64,000 bases of DNA from DATJPR01 sp963752915 (GTDB lineage: Bacteria; Bacteroidota; Ignavibacteria; UBA10030; UBA6906): positions 372,001 through 436,000 of the forward strand of contig CAVVZZ010000013.1 of assembly GCA_963752915.1 (NCBI GenBank), read 5' to 3'. How positions within the stretch are numbered: the stretch's first letter is position 1; each line of letters opens with the position of its first letter. Below are positions 36,192 to 46,201 of the stretch, in pieces. Made by a program: the position numbers and the translations under genes. The notes under the pieces were generated by a model that saw only the letters and a program-made list of their open reading frames with translations, was not told the origin of the DNA and did no database searches.

Positions 36192-39100
36192 ATGACGCGC
36201 CGCCTTTTCCTCCTGTGGTTCCTGCTGTTGCCGCTCGCGGCTTCCGCACAACGATTGAATCACCCCCTGAGCGTCGCCGGCAGTGATGCCCGGCGTTTCC
36301 CGCGCATGGTTGAAGCGGTCGCGGAAACGGTGAGCGTCCTTGCCGTCCGTGTCCAGTTTCAAACCGACAACGATTCGCGCACCAGCGGCAACGGCACATT
36401 CAGCCTTACCGCGGGGCCTGCGGACACGGTGCTCGACGCACCGCCACATGATGCGCCGTATTTCCGCGCGCACCTGCAATTCCTCGAGAACTACTACCGG
36501 CGTGTTTCAAAGGGACGGGTGATCGTCAAGACCACCCTGCTCGATTCGGTGATCACGCTTCCCACGCTGATGCAGACCTACTCGCCACCCCGTGGTGGTT
36601 CGAACTTGCTCGTTGCCAATCTCGCGCGCGATGCATGGCACGCCGTTGACTCGCTAAAATTGGTCCCGGACTTTCACGCGTACCAGAGCTATGTCGTCTT
36701 CCATGCCGGATCCGGACGCGACATTGATCTCGTTTCGGAACTGGGCTACGATCCTACGCCGTACGACATCCCGTCACTGTATTTCGGTCTCTCCGGATTT
36801 CGCACCGTGTATGGATCTTCGTTCCCGGGGATTCCGGTGCAGGGAGGATCGTATCTCATCACAAACACTATGGTGGTCCCCGAAACGGAGTCGCGTCTCC
36901 TCCCGGGAGCCGTCGGCGATATCCCACTCATCCTCAGTATCAACGGGCTTCTTTGTGCATCGCTGGGAAACTTTCTGGGTCTTCCGGACCTGTTTGACAC
37001 CCAGACGGGGGCATCAGGGATCGGGCGTTTCGGGCTGATGGACGGTCAAGCGATTTTCAGCTATGCGGGCGCCTTTCCTCCCGAGCCCTCGGCTTGGGAG
37101 AAGTACTGGCTGGGTTGGATTGCCACGCCCGTCGTGGGGACCCGTGATACGACCCTTGCCCTGTCAGCCGTCGCGTTGGCGGATTCTGCGTATCGGGTCC
37201 CGATCAGCAGCGACGAATATTTCCTTGTTGAGAACCGGAGCCGTGACCCGTTCGGGACAGGCGTGTCAATCACAACGCTGTACCAGGGGACGGTGAGGCA
37301 AAGAACGTTTGCCCGGGACACCGTTGGCTTTGATGGATTTGATCTCACCCTGATCAAGGGGACGGTTACCGACGTCACCGTGCCCGATTGGAGTCTCCCT
37401 GGAGAGACGGATGCTGACGGGACGTTTTACAATGGCGGCATTCTCATCTGGCATATCGACGAGTCGGTCATCGCGCAAGGGATCGCCACCGATGCTGTCA
37501 ATGCGAACCCCGATCACCGGGGGGTCAGTGTGATGGAAGCGGACGGTGCGCAGGACATCGGGCGCACGTATGCGATGTTCTCGGGCGGCTCGGGCAGCGA
37601 GCAGGGGACCCCGCTCGACTTCTGGTTCTCGGGAAATATTGCGCTGCTCTACAAGAATCAATTTTCCCCGACGACACTCCCCGGTACCGCAAGCTACGCG
37701 GGAGCGAATACACACATCACGATCGGGACATTCTCCCAGCGATCGCCGCACATGACCTTTACGGTGCAGCGCGGTGACGCACAGATTTCGCCGCTCCCCG
37801 GCTATCCCAAGGCACCGGGGTTCTTGTCGGCATCACACGCCTCGGTGATTCCCGATCCCGGCAATGGATCACCTTCCGTGTTGGTCGCGCACACCGGCAC
37901 GCCCGCGGCGGCATCGCAGCTCAACCAGCAGGCAACACAGGGGGCAGGCGGCGTGTTCGGATGGACCGTGAACGGCACACCTGCGCTCTCCGGGGGCAGG
38001 GCTGATGGGATGGTCGTGAACCTTCAAGCGGGCGACGCGGTCGCGTTCGGACCTCTCTCCGGGCTGCCCGGGGATCCGACGACGAACCGGTTTGTGGTTC
38101 CGGTGAACTCCGCCACGCCGGGAAGGACGGGAATCCGGGAGTTTGCGTTGAAGTCTGACGGCACTTCGGACAGTCTTGCTACGGAGGTGTTCTTCCGCCC
38201 GCTGAGCCGGAAAATCGTTGCGCCACTTGCCGCGGACGATTCTCTTATTGCTGTCGGAGCCGAAGGTGGCCTTGTCTATTTCCTCCGGTTTGACGGGACG
38301 ATTGCAGACAGCCTGCAGCCTACCGGCGATACGTCGGCGGTGGTAGTCGGGGTGAGTTCTCTCCCATTCCCGTACCGGTTCTTGATTACCATGTCCGATG
38401 GCAGTGTCGCTGTTACGAGGTACGTACCCGGCGCAAATTCTGCAGCCGGCTTCGTGGTGCAGCGTTTCGGGGCACCGATCGCCGGACCCGGCGTTTTTAT
38501 GGGTGGATCGGGCACAACGGATCCGCCGCGAATTGCGTTCGCCACAACAACAGGGAATCTGTATCTTGTGGATCTCACCTTGCAGCCTGTCAACGGATTC
38601 CCCGTCTCGACAGGTGGTACGATCTCTGAGCCTCCGGCCTTCGCCGACATCGACGGCGACGGGACGCGCGACATCATCGTGTTCAGCGGCGGACGCGTCT
38701 GCGTGTATCACACGAATGGCGCCGTGGTCGACGATTTCCCCGTCACCCTCGGTTCCTCGTCAACAATCGTCTCAGCTCCCGTAATCGCGGACGTGGACGG
38801 TGACGGTCGACCGGAGATTGTTGCTGCAACCTCCGATGGATTGATCGGGGCATTCACGCGTCAGGGAAAGATGGCGACAGGATTCCCGCTCTCGGCAGGG
38901 CCCGGGAACCAGGATGTTGCGGTGGGAACACTCTCACCGGGGACGCCGGCAACGGGCAAGGTCCTTGTGGTGGTTTCCTCCCAGGATGGCGGGGTGCACG
39001 CGTGGAGGACATACACCGGAAGCGACGCCGCGGCTGACCCGTGGCCGCAATATCAATATGACGCCCTGCATTCAGGCCAGCTCGTTGCCGCGCCGCAGAG

Positions 39101-39404
39101 CGGCCCGCCGATCAGCAGCGAATTCATGCCGAAGGACAGAGTGTATAATTGGCCGAACCCCGTGTACACGGCCAAGACGTACATCCGCTACTACGTCTCA
39201 GTATCCGCGACAGTGCACATCAAGATCTTCACTCTCACCGGCGACCTCGTGACTGAACTCGACGGGCCCGGGGCGGGCGGCCTCGACAATGAAGTCGCGT
39301 GGGATGTCTCGGGCGTGCAGAGCGGCATCTATCTTGCGCGCGTCGAGGCGGACGGGCCTTCGACAAGTCAGGTCCGAATAGTCAAAATCGCGGTGGTCCG
39401 ATAG
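36192..39404 (+). CDS. Type IX-secreted M6-like protein lacking the zinc site, with FG-GAP repeats
   Basis: 1070 residues: a signal peptide (MTRRLFLLWFLLLPLAASAQ); an M6/immune-inhibitor-A-like domain (~50-460); a propeller with FG-GAP loops (ADIDGDGTRDIIVF, ADVDGDGRPEIVAAT); and a type IX sorting domain (NWPNPVYTAKTYIRYYV ... VRIVKIAVVR). The M6 metal site normally reads HEFGHxLGLPDLYD; here it is CASLGNFLGLPDLFD, so His, Glu and His are Ala, Ser and Asn while the flank is kept. It is therefore predicted to be inactive as a protease. It follows porV by 84 bases and its stop touches the next start, which suggests a structural or adaptor role linked to secretion. Confidence 0.85.
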   Translation: MTRRLFLLWFLLLPLAASAQRLNHPLSVAGSDARRFPRMVEAVAETVSVLAVRVQFQTDNDSRTSGNGTFSLTAGPADTVLDAPPHDAPYFRAHLQFLENYYRRVSKGRVIVKTTLLDSVITLPTLMQTYSPPRGGSNLLVANLARDAWHAVDSLKLVPDFHAYQSYVVFHAGSGRDIDLVSELGYDPTPYDIPSLYFGLSGFRTVYGSSFPGIPVQGGSYLITNTMVVPETESRLLPGAVGDIPLILSINGLLCASLGNFLGLPDLFDTQTGASGIGRFGLMDGQAIFSYAGAFPPEPSAWEKYWLGWIATPVVGTRDTTLALSAVALADSAYRVPISSDEYFLVENRSRDPFGTGVSITTLYQGTVRQRTFARDTVGFDGFDLTLIKGTVTDVTVPDWSLPGETDADGTFYNGGILIWHIDESVIAQGIATDAVNANPDHRGVSVMEADGAQDIGRTYAMFSGGSGSEQGTPLDFWFSGNIALLYKNQFSPTTLPGTASYAGANTHITIGTFSQRSPHMTFTVQRGDAQISPLPGYPKAPGFLSASHASVIPDPGNGSPSVLVAHTGTPAAASQLNQQATQGAGGVFGWTVNGTPALSGGRADGMVVNLQAGDAVAFGPLSGLPGDPTTNRFVVPVNSATPGRTGIREFALKSDGTSDSLATEVFFRPLSRKIVAPLAADDSLIAVGAEGGLVYFLRFDGTIADSLQPTGDTSAVVVGVSSLPFPYRFLITMSDGSVAVTRYVPGANSAAGFVVQRFGAPIAGPGVFMGGSGTTDPPRIAFATTTGNLYLVDLTLQPVNGFPVSTGGTISEPPAFADIDGDGTRDIIVFSGGRVCVYHTNGAVVDDFPVTLGSSSTIVSAPVIADVDGDGRPEIVAATSDGLIGAFTRQGKMATGFPLSAGPGNQDVAVGTLSPGTPATGKVLVVVSSQDGGVHAWRTYTGSDAAADPWPQYQYDALHSGQLVAAPQSGPPISSEFMPKDRVYNWPNPVYTAKTYIRYYVSVSATVHIKIFTLTGDLVTELDGPGAGGLDNEVAWDVSGVQSGIYLARVEADGPSTSQVRIVKIAVVR

Positions 39405-42400
39405 TGAAGACCCAACGAGCAGTTGCCACCAACATTGCACTCCTGTGTCCCCTCGTGATTGTTCTGGTGTTCCTCTTGCCGTTTCCCGTGGTTGCCCAGG
39501 ATGAATTTTACCATCCTGAACTCAACTGGAAGACGATCGAGACCGAACATTTCTACGTCCTTTATCATGATGGGGCAGAACGCACGGCGCGTGTCATCGC
39601 GAAGGTTGCCGAGGATGTGTACGAGCCTGTGACGTCGCTCTATCACCACAAGCCCGACAGCAAGGTGACCTTCGTCGTCCGCGACTACGACGATATCTCG
39701 AACGGGGGCGCCTATTTCTTCGACAACAAGATCGAAATCTTTGCCCCGAGCATGGATTTCGAGCTTCGGGGAACGCACGACTGGCTCCGGAACGTGGTGA
39801 CACACGAATTTACGCACATCGTGCAGATCCAGACGTCGATGAAATTCGGTCGCAGAGTCCCATCCATTTACCTTCAATGGCTGGGGTATGAAGCCGAACG
39901 CAGGCCCGATGTTCTGTACGGCTATCCGAATGTCATCGCATCCTATCCGCTCTCGGGATTTGTGGTTCCGGCCTGGTTCGCCGAAGGGATCGCGCAGTAC
40001 AACCGCACAGATCTCCGATACGACTTCTGGGATACGCACCGTGATATGATCCTTCGCTCCTATGCCCTTGATGGAAACATGCTGACGTGGGAGCAGATGG
40101 GCGTGTTCGGGAAGACCAGTCTGGGAAACGAATCTGCGTACAACGCCGGTTTCGCCTTCATCGGGTACATCGCGCGGACGTACGGTGAAGACAAGCTCCG
40201 GGAGATCTCAAAGAACCTTGCTTCACTCCCCGTGGTCACTATCGACGCTGCCATTGAAGGGGCAGTTGGGAAATCCGGCGCCGACGTCTATGAGGATTGG
40301 CGGCGGGACATGGTCCGGGACTACACGGCCCGCGTCGCACCGATCAGGAAGAATCTTCGCGAGGGCCTGCCGTTTCTGAAGGAAGATGCGTCCGTGGTCA
40401 ACCCGGGGGAGAGGATCCGCACGGAGACCATCTTCCATCCTCAAGGTCTTCCTCCAGGAGCCCATCAGGAGCCGTGCTGTGTCTATGCCACGGGGACGGG
40501 GTTTGCGAACATGTACCCGGCATATTCACCCGACGGCAAGAGGATTGCCTACGTGAGTACAAAGGGAGGCGACTATTTCATATCGTCGTCTCTCTACGTG
40601 TACGATTTTGCGACAGGAGGGGATACGTTGATCATGCCCGGCGTCCGAACCGCTCCTGCATGGTCTCCCGATGGGAAAACCCTCTACTACGGCAAAGCAA
40701 CGCGGGACAATCCGCACTGGTCCTACCAGTTCGACATCTACAAGTATGACCTGGTGAAGAAGGAAGAGACGCGTATTACGCGGGGGAAGCGTGCCAGCAG
40801 TCCCACACTCTCGCCGGACGGCTCCCAGATTGCCTGTGTCGTCAATGCCGACGGAACGACGAATCTGGCCGTGATGAATATTGACGGATCGAACTATCAC
40901 GTGGTAACGCCCTACTCGCAGGGCGAACAAGTCTATGGACCGAAGTGGAGCCCGAAAGGCGATCGGATCGTCTTTGACTATTCCATGAAGGACGGGCGGG
41001 ATATCGCGTGGATCAAGCCTGACGGGAGTGATCTTTCGTTTCTTCTCACCGGGCCCGAAGATACGCGGTGTGTGACGTTTTCCCCTGATGGATCGAAGCT
41101 CTACTATAGTTCCGATGTCACCGGCATCTTCAACATCTATTCCTATGACATCGCTTCCCATGCGTCGACCCAGTGGACGAACGTGCTTGGCGGCGCGTTC
41201 TTCCCGGCGGTGAATGACTCGGGTACGATCGTTTACGCCGCGTATACGTCCTCCGGCTACAAGATCGTACGACTTGCGCCGGCGGCTCCGGTGGAGGGTG
41301 CCGACAGCAATGCCTATCTGCCGCCGACCTCTCCGGACGCGTCTCCGCTTCCGACGACGGGTGTTCTCGCATTTGCGTCGACCCGGCCACCCGATACCAA
41401 GCAATTTGATTGGCCGGCCCTGCGGAATTACGACGACACGAAGCTTGCGCCGCTCGACGCGCGACCGTACAAATCGATGTTCACCAGTCTGACCGTCGTG
41501 CCGTTTCTCCGGATCGACAACTACAATATCTCGAGCAATGGGTTGGATGTGCTGAAACCGGGCCTGTATCTGCTCTCGAATGATATGTTGGACAAGACCG
41601 GGTTCTTTGCCGGGGCGGCGGTGAACAGGAAACTCGAAGCCGATCTCTTTCTCCAGTTCTTCTACAGGGGGAGATTCCCGTTATTGTACGACCTCGGGCT
41701 CGAACCGGTCGGGTCCCTGGAACTGTACGACGTCACACGGAAGACGGACACGGGCGTCTCCCTCCCCGACAGGCCGCCGTTTCAAGTGGGGGTGACCTAC
41801 AATCTGTTTGAGTTCGATGCAGCGTTGAACCATCCTTTCATTTCGCAATTTGGCAATATCGAACTGCGTTATGCCCACAGCCGGTATAGCTCGGCCCTCG
41901 GAAGCTTTACGAACGAGCTCACCGGCGAGCTGGTGCCGGCGTCCAGCGATCTCTATCTCATTGCCAATACGCTGACCCTTACGTACGATCTCAATGCGAT
42001 TGTTCCCTCCAGCACGTCCGATATTAATCCCATCGGGAGGAAGATCAATCTTCGTCTGAGCGGAGAGTTCAATCAATTCGGAGCGACCGATTCGGCGGGA
42101 TACAGGGTGTACAAAATTACAGCGACGGGGCTGGAGCCATCCTACGACAAGATCGATTTCCTCCGTGCGGAACTGAACTGGCATGAGTACTTTCCGTTTC
42201 TGTTTCATGGACACACGCTCACCGTCTGGCTGCGCGGAGGATCGATTTTCGGTCCTCCGGTCGACGAGTTCTTCGACTTTTATGCCGGCGGGTTGATCGG
42301 CATGAAAGGGTATACGTTTTATGCGCTGAGCGGAAATTCGCTGGCGTCGGTGGGCCTGACCTACCGGTTCCCGCTCATTTCAGACATCGATCTCCGGCTC

Positions 42401-42682
42401 GGCCAGATTTATTTTGACAAGTTGTATGCCTCGGTCTACGGCGACTTTGGCAATGCGTGGACCGAGACCGGTCAGCGCCTGCGCGATTTCAAGAAAGACG
42501 CCGGCGCCGAGTTGCGCCTCCAAGCATTCTCCTTCTACTCGTATCCGACGTCGATCTTCTTCAATGCGTCGTACGGGTTCGATCGGTTTTCGCGGTTTAT
42601 CAAGACCCAGAACGCAACGGTGACGTACGGGAAAGAATGGAGGTTTTACTTCGGGGTACTATTCGGATTTGATTTTGATTGA
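39404..42682 (+). CDS. Fusion: gluzincin-type metallopeptidase, TolB-like propeller, outer-membrane barrel
   Basis: 1092 residues from GTG 39404 (overlapping the previous TAG), with signal peptide VKTQRAVATNIALLCPLVIV. Three modules: peptidase-MA-like domain (residues ~30-330) with HEFTH (H134, E135, H138) and FAEGIAQY (E194) as the zinc set; WD40/PD40 repeats (~360-650; YSPDGKRIAYVS, LSPDGSQIACVV, FSPDGSKLYYSS); and a C-terminal Omp85/surface-antigen-like barrel (~720-1092) with GGLIGMKGYTFYALSGNS and a final FGFDFD. It would be anchored in the outer membrane with the peptidase and propeller on one side. Fusions of this kind occur in related bacteria, but no function is established. Confidence 0.82.
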   Translation: MKTQRAVATNIALLCPLVIVLVFLLPFPVVAQDEFYHPELNWKTIETEHFYVLYHDGAERTARVIAKVAEDVYEPVTSLYHHKPDSKVTFVVRDYDDISNGGAYFFDNKIEIFAPSMDFELRGTHDWLRNVVTHEFTHIVQIQTSMKFGRRVPSIYLQWLGYEAERRPDVLYGYPNVIASYPLSGFVVPAWFAEGIAQYNRTDLRYDFWDTHRDMILRSYALDGNMLTWEQMGVFGKTSLGNESAYNAGFAFIGYIARTYGEDKLREISKNLASLPVVTIDAAIEGAVGKSGADVYEDWRRDMVRDYTARVAPIRKNLREGLPFLKEDASVVNPGERIRTETIFHPQGLPPGAHQEPCCVYATGTGFANMYPAYSPDGKRIAYVSTKGGDYFISSSLYVYDFATGGDTLIMPGVRTAPAWSPDGKTLYYGKATRDNPHWSYQFDIYKYDLVKKEETRITRGKRASSPTLSPDGSQIACVVNADGTTNLAVMNIDGSNYHVVTPYSQGEQVYGPKWSPKGDRIVFDYSMKDGRDIAWIKPDGSDLSFLLTGPEDTRCVTFSPDGSKLYYSSDVTGIFNIYSYDIASHASTQWTNVLGGAFFPAVNDSGTIVYAAYTSSGYKIVRLAPAAPVEGADSNAYLPPTSPDASPLPTTGVLAFASTRPPDTKQFDWPALRNYDDTKLAPLDARPYKSMFTSLTVVPFLRIDNYNISSNGLDVLKPGLYLLSNDMLDKTGFFAGAAVNRKLEADLFLQFFYRGRFPLLYDLGLEPVGSLELYDVTRKTDTGVSLPDRPPFQVGVTYNLFEFDAALNHPFISQFGNIELRYAHSRYSSALGSFTNELTGELVPASSDLYLIANTLTLTYDLNAIVPSSTSDINPIGRKINLRLSGEFNQFGATDSAGYRVYKITATGLEPSYDKIDFLRAELNWHEYFPFLFHGHTLTVWLRGGSIFGPPVDEFFDFYAGGLIGMKGYTFYALSGNSLASVGLTYRFPLISDIDLRLGQIYFDKLYASVYGDFGNAWTETGQRLRDFKKDAGAELRLQAFSFYSYPTSIFFNASYGFDRFSRFIKTQNATVTYGKEWRFYFGVLFGFDFD

Positions 42683-42736
42683 CGCTTCGGAGATCCGGGC
42701 GGCCGGTCAGAATCCATTGGTAAGGAAAGAAATCCC

Positions 42737-43654
42737 ATGAACGCAAAGTGCTTCTTCGTCTGCCTGTGTCTTGTCGCGTCGCGGCTTGTGGCAGCTGAGA
42801 CGCCCCAGGATTCATCGAAATACCCCGTAACAGGGAACATTGCACTCGATCTGTTCGGCATGCGCAGCCTCTCGCCGATTCCTGCCGCGCTCCAGGACCA
42901 ATCAACCGCTTCTCCCTCAGGAGCCCGAAAATCCCCTTGGCTTGCAGGCGGCCTTTCCGCGGTCCTTCCCGGCGCCGGCGAATTCTACACTGACGATTAT
43001 TGGAAGTCGGCCGGATTTCTCGTGGTTGAAGTTGCAATGTGGGCACTGGCATACTACTGGGACAACCAGGGGAACCGGCAGACCAACAGCTTCCAGGATT
43101 ATGCGGATGCGCACTGGAGCGTTGTCCGGTATGTCCAGCGCGCATTGGCGAACTTCAAGCCGAAAGACGCTTCCGGAAACCCCTTTACGGAGAGCGAATT
43201 CTGGTCGGGCACGCCGAACCCGAGCACTCCCTGGGTTGGTGTCAACTGGGACCTGGTCCATCAGATGGAGTCGGCGATCGGGGGGTACTACTCCCACAAT
43301 CTCGCTGCGCACGGGGATCAGCAGTACTACGAAATGATTGGAAAATACGAGCAGTTCAATATGGGATGGGACGACGCGAATCCGAGTCTCGACCCGTCGT
43401 ATCAGAGTCAGAAGGCGAATCTCACCACGAGGTTTCTTTTCTATGGCGGGGAACGCGCAAAGGCGAATACCTACTATGGCCACGCGACGACGTTTGTCAC
43501 CGTCGCGCTAGTGAACCACATTCTGAGTGCCGTTGACGCCGCCCTGAGCGCAACCTGGTATAACAAGGCCCATGCTTCGCTCGGGTTCAGGACGGTCCCG
43601 GACGGTGTGGGATATGTCAGCGTGCCCGTGCTGCAGATCCGGTTCGATATCTAG
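42737..43654 (+). CDS. Secreted or membrane-associated DUF5683-like protein
   Basis: 305 residues, start ATG 42737 with AAGGAAAG upstream. Signal peptide ending AAET, a short low-complexity stretch, then SPWLAGGLSAVLPGAGEFYT followed by AGFLVVEVAMWALAYYW, a glycine/proline turn leading to a membrane helix typical of DUF5683-like proteins. The rest is rich in aromatic and acidic residues and ends VSVPVLQIRFDI, which could be a barrel strand. It closes the plus-strand block that began with porU. Function unknown. Confidence 0.65.
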   Translation: MNAKCFFVCLCLVASRLVAAETPQDSSKYPVTGNIALDLFGMRSLSPIPAALQDQSTASPSGARKSPWLAGGLSAVLPGAGEFYTDDYWKSAGFLVVEVAMWALAYYWDNQGNRQTNSFQDYADAHWSVVRYVQRALANFKPKDASGNPFTESEFWSGTPNPSTPWVGVNWDLVHQMESAIGGYYSHNLAAHGDQQYYEMIGKYEQFNMGWDDANPSLDPSYQSQKANLTTRFLFYGGERAKANTYYGHATTFVTVALVNHILSAVDAALSATWYNKAHASLGFRTVPDGVGYVSVPVLQIRFDI

Positions 43655-43663
43655 GCCGGCGAC

Positions 43664-44749
43664 CTATTTTCGTACGTTAAGAATCACGACGAACGCACCG
43701 GCAAGAAACATAAGATTTGCTGCCCACGCTGTGAGGAGAGGATTCACATCGCCGTTGTACCCGAAGACCTGTGATACTTTCATCACGATCAGATAAATGA
43801 AGCAGATCAACAGGCTGATCCCCAGCTGAACGCCCGTTCCACCGCGGCGACGGACCGAGGCAAAGGGGACGCCGAACAGCACCACGATGACCGCCGCGAA
43901 CGGGTACGAGATCTTCCCGTAGAAGTCCACCATCCACTGCGAAACATCCTGTCCTGCCCTCCGTTGGTTCTCAATGAACCGCTTCAGTGACCCATAACTC
44001 ATCTCATCGGGCTTTTCCTGTTTCTTCCTGAGGTCGTCAGGATTGAAGTGCAATGGACCTGCGGGAAGCATGGTGAATTGTTCGAGCGTTTCCTTGTCCC
44101 CGGAGAACATTCTCCGCGTGACTCCCGAGAGCACCCACCGGTGTCCGCTGGAATCCCACGCCATGCTCACAGCATCCGTTCGCTCCACCATGATCGTGGG
44201 GTCCGTCGCATCGAACTCCTGGATCGACACCCGGCTGGCCACGTTGCGCGAGTCGTCAAAGAACCCGATCGACAAGATGCGTGTCGGGGAGTCCTGGACG
44301 TAGATATTCGCACCGGAGGCATTAATGACATCCTTGTGCAGATATGTCCGCTCGATGGAGAATTTCCTGGAGTTCGCCAGCGGGACGATCCAGCCGTTGA
44401 AGTAGACCAGCATGCCGCTTGCAATAAACGCCACCACCACATACGGGAGCATAAGGCGGTACAGACTGGTCCCGCTGGCCCTGAAGGCGGTCAGCTCTCC
44501 TTGGGTTGACATGCGTGCGGTGACAAAAAGGCTCCCGAGGAGGAGGGCCACCGGCGTGATCAGCTTGATGATCTCCGGCACGAAAAAAATATAGTATTGG
44601 ACAATGATCCCCATCCCCGCCTGTTTGTCGAGAAAGTCGTCGAGTTTTTCCATCGCGTCGATGATGATGAACACGAGGAGGACAGCCCCGAGCGAGAACA
44701 AGGTCGTTGTGAGAAATTGCCGGATGATATAGCGATCGATGAGTTTCAC
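43664..44749 (-). CDS. lptG: LPS export permease LptG
   Basis: 361 residues from GTG 44749, which overlaps the lptF stop (GTGA); longer frames are shadows. YjgP/YjgQ family: KLIDRYIIRQFLTTTLFSL (first membrane helix), two more helices around KLITPVALLLGSLFVTARMS and LPYVVVAFIASGMLVYFNGWIVP, a periplasmic beta-jellyroll (residues ~130-255), and three C-terminal helices (YPFAAVIVVLFGVPFASVRR). With LptF and the ATPase LptB it extracts lipopolysaccharide from the inner membrane. This copy is assigned LptG by size and its place after LptF; the two names could be exchanged. Confidence 0.88.
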   Translation of the reverse strand: MKLIDRYIIRQFLTTTLFSLGAVLLVFIIIDAMEKLDDFLDKQAGMGIIVQYYIFFVPEIIKLITPVALLLGSLFVTARMSTQGELTAFRASGTSLYRLMLPYVVVAFIASGMLVYFNGWIVPLANSRKFSIERTYLHKDVINASGANIYVQDSPTRILSIGFFDDSRNVASRVSIQEFDATDPTIMVERTDAVSMAWDSSGHRWVLSGVTRRMFSGDKETLEQFTMLPAGPLHFNPDDLRKKQEKPDEMSYGSLKRFIENQRRAGQDVSQWMVDFYGKISYPFAAVIVVLFGVPFASVRRRGGTGVQLGISLLICFIYLIVMKVSQVFGYNGDVNPLLTAWAANLMFLAGAFVVILNVRK

Positions 44750-46167
44750 TGGTCGTCCGGAAGCGGTTCGTCCTGAAGCCTCGAGCGCCATCGCCGGGGG
44801 ATCCAGCGTTGGATGTGATCCCAGTTGATGAGCACCGATTCGCGCCCGATCTTGAGACAGAGAAGGATCCCGAAGATCCCGATCAGAACATTCGCGATCC
44901 ACATCCCGACTGCGGGTTGCACGATGTCGCGGTCGGCGAGTTTCTCTCCACCGATCAGGCATGCCCAGTACAGCACGAAGAATCCAAGACTGAGCGTCGC
45001 GGCGATGCCGAACCCGCCGCGCCGTGCCATAATGCCGAGCGGAACCCCGACAAGGACAAAGACAATGCATGCGGTGGGAATTGAATATTTTTTGTGGATC
45101 TCGACATAGTACGAGTCGATCTGCCGCTCGATATTTTCGAGCCTGAAGAGATATGTCGCTACCATCCCTTCCGTCTGCTGCGAAGCGGGAAGGGGAAACA
45201 GGGGAATTTGCGGAACAAGGTCCGGCCTGAATGAACGGGCAGGGAGAGAGTCCAGGAGACCCCGGAGTCGAAGATTCACGGTATTGATCATTGCCGTGCG
45301 GAATTCCCTCTCGAGAGCCGCCTTGTCTGCCTCGAGGCTGTCGGCAATCACGATCATCGCTTGCGCACTGAGCTCGCGGTCGCCACGGGAGAACGCGCTT
45401 TCGGAAGAACGCGAAAAATCGAATCCCTCCACATCCATGGCGATGCGATGTTTTTCGAAGCGGATCCGGCGATAGACCTTGGGATTCTGCAGGTCCACCT
45501 CGTGGATCTCCCCGTCGTAGAGATCCATGATAAGCTTCCGGAAATCAGGCGAGAACGAGATCGTCCCGCGTTCGGCGGTAATCGTAACGTTCGTCGTCGG
45601 GTTGGTGTAATCGTACAGCGTGACGCCTTCGAGGTCATTGGTATTCGGGATCGTCTTGCGGACGAGAATGCTGTACCCCTGGATGTCCTGGGAGAACACG
45701 CCGTTGACGAGTGTAAGCGTCGGTTTCTTCCGCCGGATATCGACGGTGAGCATCTTCAGTTGATGGTTCGCATCGGGAAGCACCTGGTTGTTGAAATAGA
45801 CCAGCGCCCCTCCAACGAGCAGGCCGGCAAGGAACACCGGTGCGAGCATGATGTAGAGGCTCATTCCGGTCGCCTTCATGGCGGTAATCTCATTCTTCGA
45901 CGACATGTCGCCGAACGCCATCAAGGTGGCCACGAGCACGGACATGGGGACGGCGAGGACGAGCATCCAGGCGAGGTTCAGCGCAATCAGTTCGATGATC
46001 ACCCATGCGCTCAGTCCTTTCCCAACCAGTTGATCAACGAACTTCATGACGAACTGGAGAAGAAAGAGAAACATCAGGGTGAACAGCGAGAAGAAAAAGG
46101 GGCCTGCATGGGCACGGAGAATATGCCGCCAGAGCATCCAGGGTTGTCGGAGGTGCTGGAGGATCAT
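44746..46167 (-). CDS. lptF: LPS export permease LptF
   Basis: 473 residues from ATG 46167. Same fold as LptG: helices at residues ~20-130 (LFTLMFLFLLQFVMKFVDQL; AVPMSVLVATLMAFGDMS), a large periplasmic domain (~145-350), and C-terminal helices (IPTACIVFVLVGVPLGIMARR). The periplasmic part contains a ~60-residue helical insertion (SLEADKAALEREFRTAMIN) not in the shorter partner. A TATATT lies six bases before the ATG, so this start may be leaderless. Coupled to lptG. The neighbouring glycan genes and gmhB agree with an LPS-bearing envelope. Confidence 0.9.
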   Translation of the reverse strand: MILQHLRQPWMLWRHILRAHAGPFFFSLFTLMFLFLLQFVMKFVDQLVGKGLSAWVIIELIALNLAWMLVLAVPMSVLVATLMAFGDMSSKNEITAMKATGMSLYIMLAPVFLAGLLVGGALVYFNNQVLPDANHQLKMLTVDIRRKKPTLTLVNGVFSQDIQGYSILVRKTIPNTNDLEGVTLYDYTNPTTNVTITAERGTISFSPDFRKLIMDLYDGEIHEVDLQNPKVYRRIRFEKHRIAMDVEGFDFSRSSESAFSRGDRELSAQAMIVIADSLEADKAALEREFRTAMINTVNLRLRGLLDSLPARSFRPDLVPQIPLFPLPASQQTEGMVATYLFRLENIERQIDSYYVEIHKKYSIPTACIVFVLVGVPLGIMARRGGFGIAATLSLGFFVLYWACLIGGEKLADRDIVQPAVGMWIANVLIGIFGILLCLKIGRESVLINWDHIQRWIPRRWRSRLQDEPLPDDQ

Positions 46168-46173
46168 GGCCCC

Positions 46174-46201
46174 AATATACGAAATTTCCCCTCTGAATGA
46201 A
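46174..46201 (-). promoter_or_regulatory. Possible lptF promoter placing the start at the ATG
   Basis: Minus strand TTCATT (46201-46196), 16-base spacer, TATATT (46179-46174), then six bases to the ATG at 46167. If used, transcription would begin at or next to the start codon. The -35 is weak. Confidence 0.35.
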
